A DNA stretch of 64,000 nt, taken from assembly GCA_028280635.1 (NCBI GenBank), contig JANQLM010000037.1, positions 1-64,000 of the forward strand. The letters run 5' to 3'. Below the pieces are notes generated by a model. That model was not told where the DNA came from, made no database searches, and saw only the letters and a program-made list of their open reading frames with translations. Made by a program: the position numbers and the translations under genes. The first letter of the stretch is position 1, and each line of letters opens with the position of its first letter. Source of the stretch: Halieaceae bacterium (GTDB lineage: Bacteria; Pseudomonadota; Gammaproteobacteria; Pseudomonadales; Halieaceae). Shown here one piece after another: positions 40,632-48,224 of this stretch.

Positions 40632-42926
40632 ATGAAGTCTAGTAGAACTTCACAGTCACACTACGTGCTAAAGCCTATCGCGGCTGCTCTTCCCGCTATT
40701 GCCATGCTTGCAGGCCCACTGGTTAGCCCGGTGGCCCAGGCCCAAGCAACACTCGAAGAAGTGATCGTTACCGCCCGGAAACGGGAGGAATCCATCCAGG
40801 ATGTGCCTATCTCCGTGACCTCGGTCGGCAGGGAGCTCAAGGAGGCCAGCATCCGCCGGCTGGAGGACATCCAGTCCTTCACCCCCAACGTGTATATCCG
40901 CAATACGGCGGGTATCCCGGGGGGCGCCGCCATCAGTATCCGCGGCGTGTCATACCAAGAAACGGATAAAACCCTGGACCCGTCCATCGGCGTGATCATG
41001 GATGGCCTGTACCTCGGCACCTCCAGTGGCGCCCTGCTGCAGAACTTCGATACCCAGCGGGTCGAAGTACTGCGCGGCCCGCAGGGCACCCTGCACGGTA
41101 AGAACACGACCGGCGGCGTACTCAACATCATCCGCAACGACGTCACCATGGAATGGGGCGGCGAGGTGATACTCACCGCCGGCGACGACGGTCGTGAGGA
41201 CTTCCGAGGTGTGCTCAACGTGCCGATGATCGAGGACAAACTCGGCACCCGCTTCTTCGCCGCAAGCATCAACAGCGATGGCTGGGTGGAAAACAGCACC
41301 CTGAATGGTGAAGACGCCTGGGGCGACGACAAGCTGCTGTACGGCTTCGCCACCGAGTGGCGCCCCACCGAGAACTTCGACATCAAGTTCCACTACGAAA
41401 AAATGGAGGACGAGACCGACACCGGCGCCTACACCAATATGAACCAGCCGGAAGATCTTACCTGCCAGCTCGAGGGCATTTTCTGGCCGATCGGCTGCCA
41501 GACTTCCGATGCCGGTAGTGACGAGGACAACAACTCCACCAACGACCGCAACACAAACGACAGTGAGTACGACACCTATATCGTCACCATGAACTGGGAG
41601 TTCGACAACTTCCTGATCACGTCGATCACCGGTCGCCGGGAGATGAACGAGGAGTACCGCATCGAGTTTGACGGTTCCCCGGCCAACCTGCTGTTCTTCG
41701 ACTACTTCAACGACTGGAACCAGACCAGTCAGGAACTGCGCGTTACAGCGGACATTAATGACAACGTCACCCTGATCGTCGGCGGTTTCTACTGGGATGT
41801 GGGCTACGAGCAGCGCTGGAACGTGCATGAGCTCAACTACACGCTGGAACTGCTGGGTATCCCCCAGGGCAACCCACCCTTTAGCCTGACGCCCAACTCC
41901 ATCAACTATAACGGCCAGAACCAGAACACCACCTCCTATGCCGGTTTCGCGTCAGTGGACTGGGACATCAACGACAAGTGGAGTCTGAGTGCCGGTATTC
42001 GCTACACCTATGAGGAAAAGGACTTCAAGGGCGGCGACGGCACCTTCTACGAGAATGGCGATCCGGTACCGGACCTCAACTTCGAGTTCTTCGATGATGA
42101 CTGGTCCGAGGCCCTGCCACGGATTGGTGTGCAGTACCAGTACAACGACGACGTCATGTTGTTTGCCTCCTACTCGGAAGGCTTCAAGTCCGGTGGTTTC
42201 TTCGGCCGCCAGGCCAACTTCGATATTGACCCTACCTACGATCCCGAGTTCGTGAATACCTACGAACTGGGTATGAAGAGCACCTGGGCCAACGGGCGCA
42301 TCATCTTCAACCCCACCATCTTCTTTAACGACTACGAAGACAAGCAGGAAGAGATTCTCATTCCGATTGACCTCAGCAACGTCGCCACGGTGGTGCGGAA
42401 CGCTTCGACCCTGGAAATCTTCGGCGCCGAGCTTGAGTTCCAGATGCAGGTGACCGAGGCCTGGAACGTGCGCCTGTCCTACGGCTACCTGGATGCCGAG
42501 TTCGATGACTTTGTTGCCGACATTACCGGCGATGGCATCATCACCGACAACTCCTACCTGGAGCCGCGCAACACGCCGGAGCACACCATCGGCATCAACA
42601 CCAGCTACACGATGCAGTTGGGCCCGGGCGAGCTGGTGGCATTCGCATCCTACCGCTGGCGCGATGAAGTGCAGACGATTGCCGGTCCGGCACCGATCGA
42701 TCCCAATCCCACCAGCAACGACCCGCTGGGCGAGTTGGACTCCATCGACAACCTGGACATCAACCTGAACTACATCTGGAACGATGGCCGCTACCGCATT
42801 ACCGCCTACGGCCGCAATGTGACCGATGAGCGTGAACAGGTGGTGACCCGCATCCCGGGGCTGACCTCCTGGGGCTACTGGAGCCAGGGTGAGAACTACG
42901 GCGTAGAGTTCGCCTTCAACTTCTAG
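40632..42926 (+). CDS. TonB-dependent receptor
   Basis: The 764-residue outer-membrane protein has a signal region ending AQAQA, the TonB box-like LEEVIVTARKREESIQDVPISV, the plug (SIRGVSYQETDKTLDPSIGVIMDGLYLGTSSG, VEVLRGPQGTLHGKNTTGGVLNII) and a barrel ending in NYGVEFAFNF with a terminal Phe. The plug belongs to the general CirA/FyuA-like group used for many organic ligands. GAGGG is 8 bases before the ATG. It is divergent from the DUF3604/crotonase operon, which suggests that all three act on one substrate. Confidence 0.94.
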   Translation: MKSSRTSQSHYVLKPIAAALPAIAMLAGPLVSPVAQAQATLEEVIVTARKREESIQDVPISVTSVGRELKEASIRRLEDIQSFTPNVYIRNTAGIPGGAAISIRGVSYQETDKTLDPSIGVIMDGLYLGTSSGALLQNFDTQRVEVLRGPQGTLHGKNTTGGVLNIIRNDVTMEWGGEVILTAGDDGREDFRGVLNVPMIEDKLGTRFFAASINSDGWVENSTLNGEDAWGDDKLLYGFATEWRPTENFDIKFHYEKMEDETDTGAYTNMNQPEDLTCQLEGIFWPIGCQTSDAGSDEDNNSTNDRNTNDSEYDTYIVTMNWEFDNFLITSITGRREMNEEYRIEFDGSPANLLFFDYFNDWNQTSQELRVTADINDNVTLIVGGFYWDVGYEQRWNVHELNYTLELLGIPQGNPPFSLTPNSINYNGQNQNTTSYAGFASVDWDINDKWSLSAGIRYTYEEKDFKGGDGTFYENGDPVPDLNFEFFDDDWSEALPRIGVQYQYNDDVMLFASYSEGFKSGGFFGRQANFDIDPTYDPEFVNTYELGMKSTWANGRIIFNPTIFFNDYEDKQEEILIPIDLSNVATVVRNASTLEIFGAELEFQMQVTEAWNVRLSYGYLDAEFDDFVADITGDGIITDNSYLEPRNTPEHTIGINTSYTMQLGPGELVAFASYRWRDEVQTIAGPAPIDPNPTSNDPLGELDSIDNLDINLNYIWNDGRYRITAYGRNVTDEREQVVTRIPGLTSWGYWSQGENYGVEFAFNF

Positions 42927-43018
42927 GTTGCGCTAGCTGCGGCCAGGCAGGCACCGCGGGCTGAGAACCAGCTCGCGGTGTAGGCACAGGGGTGCAGGTC
43001 ACTTTGAGTAGAGGGGAG

Positions 43019-43480
43019 TCAGGCGAGGATCGCGTCGAGGTAGTCAGCGCTTTGCAGCTCGATGGCAGATAGCTCATCGAGCTGCTCGCCCAACTCCGGG
43101 TAGGCCTGTTTGAGGTTTTGCCAGGCACCGGCGCCCTGGCGCTCGGCGTTGGCCTGGATGGTCATCTGCTCGATGGGTGAGTACTCGGAGAACACCTGGT
43201 AATAGGTATCGCGGGCCGCCGGTATGGCGGTCTTGACCAGGGCGCGGTGTGCCTCGGACGGCGGGAACAGGGCTTCCACCCGGTCGGCAATCTCATCTTC
43301 GCGGGCGGCGCACTCCAGCAGCCCCGCGCGATGCTCCGGCACGGCATCGGCCCAGCCGCGGTAACGATCCGCCGCGGTGCGTTCGAGCTGGGAGAGCATG
43401 TAGGGGTAGGCCTCAGGAGGCATGGCATCGAGGTGCTCGGCGAGCAGCTCACCAAAATTTGGAATCGTGACTGCGTTCAT
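43019..43480 (-). CDS. Helical protein of unknown function
   Basis: The 153-residue acidic soluble protein is predicted to be almost all helical (FGELLAEHLDAMPPEAYPYMLSQLERTAADRYRGWAD). It has no signal, no membrane segment and no motif I recognise. The ATG at 43480 has GGAGG about 10 bases upstream; a longer frame from 43522 has no ribosome site. It is divergent from the flavoprotein gene at 43540 with a 59-bp gap, so the two may share regulation. Confidence 0.68.
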   Translation of the reverse strand: MNAVTIPNFGELLAEHLDAMPPEAYPYMLSQLERTAADRYRGWADAVPEHRAGLLECAAREDEIADRVEALFPPSEAHRALVKTAIPAARDTYYQVFSEYSPIEQMTIQANAERQGAGAWQNLKQAYPELGEQLDELSAIELQSADYLDAILA

Positions 43481-43539
43481 ACGCCAGGTCCTCCGCGTGA
43501 TGAACCAGCATAGTAAGGACAAGTACCGAGAGTGACAAC

Positions 43540-44109
43540 ATGACTGAACAAGCCACTAACTACGACGACGTCAAACAGTACCGCCTGGACCCGGAGCGAG
43601 AGGAAGAGCTGGTCAAGACCGGCGGCGAATGCACCTTCATCTGGGCCAACAAGGCTGGCCACCCGCTGGGCGTCACCACAGCCTACGTGCCCGCCAAGGG
43701 CAAGATCTGGATGACCGCCACCAAGGAGCGGGTACGCATCAAGGCCATTGCCCGCGATGGCCGCTCTTCGATTGTGATCACCAGCAAGGGCACCCCCATG
43801 GGTGGCGGCAAGACCGTAACCTACAAGGGCCACACGGTGATCCACGATGACACGGAAACCAAGCACTGGATGTACCGCCTGCTGGCGGATGGGATGAAGG
43901 CCTCCCAGCGGGAAGACGAAGGCAACGAGTTCACCGCCGGGCTGGACCCGGAGATGTTCATCCGCTTCCTGGATACGCCGGAGCGCATCGTGCTGGAGTT
44001 CACCCCGGAGATGTCCATCCCCTTCGACGGTGACAAGATGGCCGCGGGTACCGCCCAGGCCTACGCCGAGTTTGCCAGGCAGGACGCCGAGGCCCGCGGA
44101 GAGAGTTGA
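43540..44109 (+). CDS. PPOX-type flavin-binding protein
   Basis: The 189-residue protein has the split-barrel FMN-binding pattern of pyridoxamine-phosphate-oxidase-like enzymes: GGECTFIWANKAGHPLGVTTAYVPAKGKIWMTATKERVRIKAIARDGRSSIVIT (about 27-80), where WMTATKERVRIKAI corresponds to the phosphate-binding strand and loop. The C-terminal part has LEFTPEMSIPFDGDKMAAG. Such proteins reduce small unsaturated compounds using FMN or F420. It is convergent with the carotenoid oxygenase gene, with a terminator-like hairpin in between. Confidence 0.8.
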   Translation: MTEQATNYDDVKQYRLDPEREEELVKTGGECTFIWANKAGHPLGVTTAYVPAKGKIWMTATKERVRIKAIARDGRSSIVITSKGTPMGGGKTVTYKGHTVIHDDTETKHWMYRLLADGMKASQREDEGNEFTAGLDPEMFIRFLDTPERIVLEFTPEMSIPFDGDKMAAGTAQAYAEFARQDAEARGES

Positions 44110-44114
44110 TCGTA

Positions 44115-44129
44115 GGGGGCTATGCCCCC
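44115..44129. terminator. Hairpin between convergent genes
   Basis: GGGGGC-TAT-GCCCCC is a perfect 6-bp stem with a 3-base loop, followed by TTGTTCT on the plus strand. It lies between the stops of the PPOX-like gene and the carotenoid oxygenase gene and may end both transcripts. The T-run is weak. Confidence 0.5.
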
Positions 44130-44135
44130 TTGTTC

Positions 44136-45578
44136 TCAAGCCGGCAGGAAGCAGCCGTGGAAGCCCAATGGCAGCACGCGGTCCATATCTGCCGTAGCCA
44201 CCGGGCCGTCAGCCAGGCTTCCTGCTTTGAGCACCGCAATACCGCTGCGGCTCTGGCGGTAGTCGAGGAAGCTGTGCAGCAGGTAACCTTCATCAGGTCC
44301 GGGCACAAACAAGGGCTCCTCAACGACCATACCCTCGCCATAGTCGTAGCGCTCACTATTGCCCGAGCGCGGGTCGACTCGCACCACGGCTGACGCCAGC
44401 CTTGAGTTCGCCGTACCCTGCCCGGCCGCTCCCGACAGCATCTGTGCTTCGAAGGGGCGCCGTGTGTCGTAGCCCGGGAATTCCATATCCAGGCCCAGTG
44501 GCGTAACGTCCGCAGCGTCGCGAGCCAGCGACACCGAGTAACGCACTAACTCGGACGCATCGTGATAGGGCCCCGGCTCCTGTCGCGCAAGCCGGTGCAT
44601 TCCGACACTGACGATATCCATATTCCGGTACGCGCAGGCGGTAAAGTGAATGTTGCCGCCCTCTTCCCAGCCGTTACCGAAATGGAAGACAAAGGTCGCC
44701 GGTACTTCAATCTTTGCGCGCAGGGAGAAATCTGCACGATCAAACACCAGCAATTGACTGGGGCGATCGGGCTCCCATTGCAGGCGATCAACGAAGTTTC
44801 TGCCTTCGCCCATCACGGAAGAACTATTGAGCACCACCAGATAGCGTGGAGTCAGGACAAAGTCGTGTATATATCCGGGGAAGTCCATAGGAATGGCGGA
44901 AGACTTCTTCAGCCGGCCATTGGAGCCAAGGTGGTAGAGCACCAGCATCGGCCGACGCGTAAAGAGTACGGAACCTATGTTCCATAGGTCTCCCTGCTCA
45001 TCAAAGTGGGGGTGCGCCGAGAACGGTACGCCCTTGAGGTCCTCGTCGAACTCCAGTGTACCCAGGGTCTCCAGGCTGTCCGGATTGAGGCGGTAGGCTG
45101 CACCTGCCTCCCACATTGCCAGCAACTCACCATTCAATGGCTGGACATTGATGTTAGCGACATTGGTGCTTTCATTGTTGCGCACGGGCAGGGCGTTTTC
45201 GAAGTTGGTGCCGGCGCCACCGTGAAGGAAGCGGCCTGCTCGCTGCTCCTGCTCAAACCGCAGTGTGCGCACAAACCTGCCCTGGTGTTCCACGCCCTTT
45301 TCGCCGATGCGGAAAGCCTGCACCATGCCATCCGGATCAAACCAGTGCTGGTAGCGCTGCCCGCCGCGGGCATAAAGGGCTGGGCCATTTCGATACAGGG
45401 CACCACGACACGGTGCGGGAAAGTCGCCCGCCACCTTCATGGCCAGTGGCGACAGGTCTTCGCTCACACCCTCAAAACCCAGCGCCCAGGGAGGTCGCTC
45501 AGCAGCCCGCAGCGTGTGAGGCAATGCCTGGACTGCGACCAGGGTGGCGAGGCCCTGCATAAACTCTCGTCTGTTCAT
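44136..45578 (-). CDS. Tat-exported carotenoid oxygenase (lignostilbene dioxygenase-like)
   Basis: The 480-residue protein starts with a twin-arginine signal (NRREFMQGLATLVAV). The carotenoid oxygenase propeller follows, with the four iron-ligand histidines visible: His189 (SAHPHFD), His238 (GYIHDFV), His299 (FVFHFGN) and His474 (GFHGCFLP). FRNGPALY-like LYRNGPALYARGG and YQHWFDPDGMVQAF are family landmarks. It cleaves a double bond of an apocarotenoid, stilbene or similar compound with O2, here in the periplasm. It starts 2 bases before the end of the DUF2141 gene region, so both are one operon. Tat export of this family is not common. Confidence 0.92.
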   Translation of the reverse strand: MNRREFMQGLATLVAVQALPHTLRAAERPPWALGFEGVSEDLSPLAMKVAGDFPAPCRGALYRNGPALYARGGQRYQHWFDPDGMVQAFRIGEKGVEHQGRFVRTLRFEQEQRAGRFLHGGAGTNFENALPVRNNESTNVANINVQPLNGELLAMWEAGAAYRLNPDSLETLGTLEFDEDLKGVPFSAHPHFDEQGDLWNIGSVLFTRRPMLVLYHLGSNGRLKKSSAIPMDFPGYIHDFVLTPRYLVVLNSSSVMGEGRNFVDRLQWEPDRPSQLLVFDRADFSLRAKIEVPATFVFHFGNGWEEGGNIHFTACAYRNMDIVSVGMHRLARQEPGPYHDASELVRYSVSLARDAADVTPLGLDMEFPGYDTRRPFEAQMLSGAAGQGTANSRLASAVVRVDPRSGNSERYDYGEGMVVEEPLFVPGPDEGYLLHSFLDYRQSRSGIAVLKAGSLADGPVATADMDRVLPLGFHGCFLPA

Positions 45579-45580
45579 GA

Positions 45581-45994
45581 CTAGCGCACCCGGATTTCTA
45601 TCTGCAGGTCCGCATCGACCGCGACAGCGGCATCCTCGAAAGACGGCGGACCGAAACGCCCGGCATTATTGCTGAAGCCGTAGCCCTCTGTCGGGATACC
45701 CAGCATATTGCTGTCCAGTTCGCCGTTACTGTTCGCATCGTGAAACAGTTTCACGGCGTAGCGTCCCGCCGGCAGGTCATGCACCGTCAGCTTTAGCTGC
45801 TCTCCGTCAACGCGATTGCGAACCGCCAGCATCGCACCGTCGTCCGCCTTGTAGCTTGCCTCACTGTCAAACAGCAGCCACCTCACCTCCCCCGAGGGCT
45901 CGGCGATGTTGCTCACCAGGATCGTCAGGTCGGCGGCCGCAACGGGTTGTACCAGTGTGACCAGGCTGGTCAGTCCAAGCAGTGTTTTGCGCAT
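45581..45994 (-). CDS. Secreted DUF2141 family protein
   Basis: The 137-138 residue protein has a signal peptide ending VAAAD and the DUF2141 pattern: LTILVSNIAEPSGEVRWLLFDSEASY, DLPAGRYAVKLFHDANSNGELDSNMLGIPTEGYGFSNNA. DANSNGELD looks like a calcium-binding loop. Two ATGs lie in a row; the second (45994) has GGAGG at better spacing. DUF2141 proteins are often next to carotenoid-related genes. It is first in an operon with the carotenoid oxygenase and divergent from the two-component system. Confidence 0.88.
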   Translation of the reverse strand: MRKTLLGLTSLVTLVQPVAAADLTILVSNIAEPSGEVRWLLFDSEASYKADDGAMLAVRNRVDGEQLKLTVHDLPAGRYAVKLFHDANSNGELDSNMLGIPTEGYGFSNNAGRFGPPSFEDAAVAVDADLQIEIRVR

Positions 45995-46137
45995 CATATG
46001 TCCTCCGGGATCAAATCACCTTTCTCACAGCGTCCAGAGTGCACGATCCAGGCTGGCCGGACAGGTGCCGGAAGTCATGTCTTCAACACCGCCCGACCGT
46101 GACTTCTGGCACGGTGCCGAGCGGCCGGTTCTGGATT

Positions 46138-47253
46138 ATGATCCCGCCCATGAGACCACACTCCATGTCGATGGAAGAAAGCCTGCTGAACGTATCCGGG
46201 CTTTTCGCCATTAGCCTCGTTGCCCTGGTAACGGCCCTCTATCAGGCGCTGTGGCCCAGCGTGATTATCCATTCAGCATTTGCGCTGGCTTTCCTGCTCG
46301 GCGCATACAAAAAGCAACTCCCGCTGATTCCCCACCAGGGTGCCGTGGGTGTGATGCTGATGTTTCTGCTTTCGTTGATTGCATTGGTAACGTTTCGCGA
46401 CACCCTTACGCTGATACTTTCAGTTGTCATGATGGCGAGCGCTCCCTACCACCTGAGCCGGCGCCAGAGCTGGCTGCTACTGATTGTCGCCAACCTGTCC
46501 TATATCGGCGTACTCAACGATGCGTCCGTTCTCCCCGAATATGCGGTCGCCTGGCTAACCCTGTTGGCCCTGCAGGGCTTTGCCATTACCTCCAGTCTGG
46601 CGCGGCAGCGCGAGGTGGAAACTCAGGAAACGCTTACTCGCCAAAACAGCGAATTGCTGGCTGCGCGCGCTGTCATGGCTCAGCAAAGCCAGGCCGAGGA
46701 AAGACTGCGTATTGCCGGCGACCTGCATGATACGATCGGCCACCAACTCACCGCACTGCAGCTTCAACTCGAAGCCCTGGCGCATCAGGCACCCGAAGTG
46801 CTCAAACCCCAGGTCGCCAGTAGCCAGGCACTGGCGCGCGACCTGCTGGAGGATATTCGCAGCATCGTGCGCCGCATGTCGGAAGAAAAGCGCGGCGACC
46901 TGGCCGGTGCAATTCGACAACTGGACAAGCTCGCGCCCGGCATAGAGATCAGCGTGGTCTCTTCGCTACCGGAGCTGGATGCCGCACTGGCACAGCAACT
47001 GGTGTTCTGCTTTCAGGAAGGCATCCACAACGCTATTCGCCACGGCGGGGCTACGCGGATCGAAATCAGCTACGGAGATTCAGGTTTCCTTATCCGCGAC
47101 AACGGACGCGGCCTACGCGGCAAGGCGATTCAGGGCTTCGGCCTTGCCAATATCGGCCAGCGTTTGGCGCCGTTTGGCGGCCAGGCAAAGCTGTCTGACG
47201 TCGAAGGTGGCGGCTGCGAACTCGCTCTTCAAATTGCGGGGGCAGCGGCGTGA
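46138..47253 (+). CDS. Membrane sensor histidine kinase, HisKA_3 type
   Basis: The roughly 371-residue protein has about six transmembrane helices (20-155) and a coiled segment. The HisKA_3 domain contains the phospho-acceptor His197 in ERLRIAGDLHDTIGHQLTALQLQLE, and the ATPase domain has FQEGIHNAIRHGGA (N-box) and DNGRGLRGKAIQGFGLANIGQRL (G-boxes). It resembles DesK/NarX-family kinases with a membrane-embedded sensor. The start is uncertain among ATGs at 46138, 46150 and 46165, none with a good ribosome site. It overlaps the response regulator gene by 4 bases and is divergent from the DUF2141/carotenoid oxygenase operon. Confidence 0.9.
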   Translation: MIPPMRPHSMSMEESLLNVSGLFAISLVALVTALYQALWPSVIIHSAFALAFLLGAYKKQLPLIPHQGAVGVMLMFLLSLIALVTFRDTLTLILSVVMMASAPYHLSRRQSWLLLIVANLSYIGVLNDASVLPEYAVAWLTLLALQGFAITSSLARQREVETQETLTRQNSELLAARAVMAQQSQAEERLRIAGDLHDTIGHQLTALQLQLEALAHQAPEVLKPQVASSQALARDLLEDIRSIVRRMSEEKRGDLAGAIRQLDKLAPGIEISVVSSLPELDAALAQQLVFCFQEGIHNAIRHGGATRIEISYGDSGFLIRDNGRGLRGKAIQGFGLANIGQRLAPFGGQAKLSDVEGGGCELALQIAGAAA

Positions 47254-47876
47254 TTCGGGTCGGGTTGGTCGATGACCAGGCCCTGGTCCGGGAAGGCATT
47301 GCACGGCTGCTGGAACTGTCCGGCCTTGCCACCACCGAATGGCAGTGCGAAGACGGCGAGTCCGCCCTGGCGATGCTTGATACACAACCGGTGGACGTTC
47401 TGGTCTGCGACATCCGCATGCCGAAGCTCGACGGGATCGGCCTGGTACGCAGGCTGCGCGGCAAAGGGAGCTCACAGCCGGTACTGGTGTTGACCACCTT
47501 CGACGATCACAAGCTGTTCATGGATTCTCTGGAAGCGGGCGCCAATGGTTTCCTGCTAAAGGACGTGTCACTGGAGAAACTCATCAACGCGATTCAAACT
47601 GTCGCAGAAGGCGGATTCATCGCCGAGCCGCGGCTGGTCACCCAGGTCTCCACCGGCATCGCCGACGCACCTCCGGCGGACCCCGATCTCCTAAGCAACA
47701 AAGAACGCGAGATCCTCAAGCTGGTGGCCGGCGGGCTCTCCAACCGGGAAATCGCCGAGGTCATTCACCTCGCGGAGGGCACTGTGAAGAACCACGTCTC
47801 CAACGTCCTCACCAAACTCGACTGCCGGGACCGCACCCAGGCGGTGCTCTACGCCATCCATTGGCAACTAATCTGA
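47250..47876 (+). CDS. NarL/FixJ family response regulator
   Basis: The 208-residue protein has a receiver domain with acidic pocket DD (8-9), phospho-acceptor Asp54 (LVCDIRMPKLDG) and the conserved Thr and Lys (LVLTTFDD, LLKDVS). The C-terminal LuxR-type helix-turn-helix is LLSNKEREILKLVAGGLSNREIAEVIHLAEGTVKNHVSNVLTKLDCRDRTQAV. The GTG start overlaps the kinase stop. It should bind DNA as a dimer after phosphorylation by the upstream kinase. The nearest candidate target is the divergent carotenoid oxygenase operon. Confidence 0.95.
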   Translation: MIRVGLVDDQALVREGIARLLELSGLATTEWQCEDGESALAMLDTQPVDVLVCDIRMPKLDGIGLVRRLRGKGSSQPVLVLTTFDDHKLFMDSLEAGANGFLLKDVSLEKLINAIQTVAEGGFIAEPRLVTQVSTGIADAPPADPDLLSNKEREILKLVAGGLSNREIAEVIHLAEGTVKNHVSNVLTKLDCRDRTQAVLYAIHWQLI

Positions 47877-47950
47877 AACCTGAGAACAACTCAAACGTCC
47901 AGGAAATGTCTGGGGCCCGATGACCCAGCCTTGAAACCGCACGCGCGGCA

Positions 47951-48046
47951 CTTGGTGCCCTTCCGGGACACGCTACAAGCATGACATCCCTGTCTCGCTC
48001 GGATGCGGCCATCCCTGGCCGCATACGGTCCCGGAAGGGCACCAAG
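47951..48046. repeat. Long nested inverted repeat
   Basis: The outer arms at 47951-47969 and 48028-48046 are a perfect 19-bp inverted repeat (CTTGGTGCCCTTCCGGGAC and its complement). Inside, ATGCGGCCA (48003-48011) and TGGCCGCAT (48016-48024) form a perfect 9-bp hairpin with loop TCCC. No T-run follows. It may be an extragenic repeat element or an mRNA stabiliser; its spread in the genome is not visible from here. Confidence 0.65.
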
Positions 48047-48173
48047 CACCACACGTGCTCCGCAGGTGCCACACCGGCTGCCGTTCGTGCTTCAGAAAAC
48101 TTGAATCTTGCGATGACAGAGGGTGTGAGTTGAATGTTTGCACCCGCGCTACGGAGAACCGCCAAAGGGGCCT

Positions 48174-48202
48174 AAAAAAAAGGCGGCGCAGAATGCGCCG
48201 CC
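48174..48202 (-). terminator. katG intrinsic terminator
   Basis: GGCGGCGCA (48182-48190) pairs with TGCGCCGCC (48194-48202), a perfect 9-bp GC stem. On the minus strand eight T residues follow. It lies 22 bases after the katG stop. Confidence 0.9.
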
Positions 48203-48224
48203 TTGGGTTCAGAGCGATGGGTGC

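Larger units (their letters stand above)
47877..48224. other. Gene-free region between response regulator and katG
   Basis: These 348 bases hold a 96-base nested inverted repeat (47951-48046) and the katG terminator (48174-48202). No believable reading frame is present on either strand. The response regulator gene has no clear terminator of its own other than these structures. Confidence 0.6.

Noticed and set aside
47951-48046. The inverted repeat as an integron attC site
   Set aside because: It lacks the R-site core GTTRRRY ends and there is no integrase or cassette array nearby.
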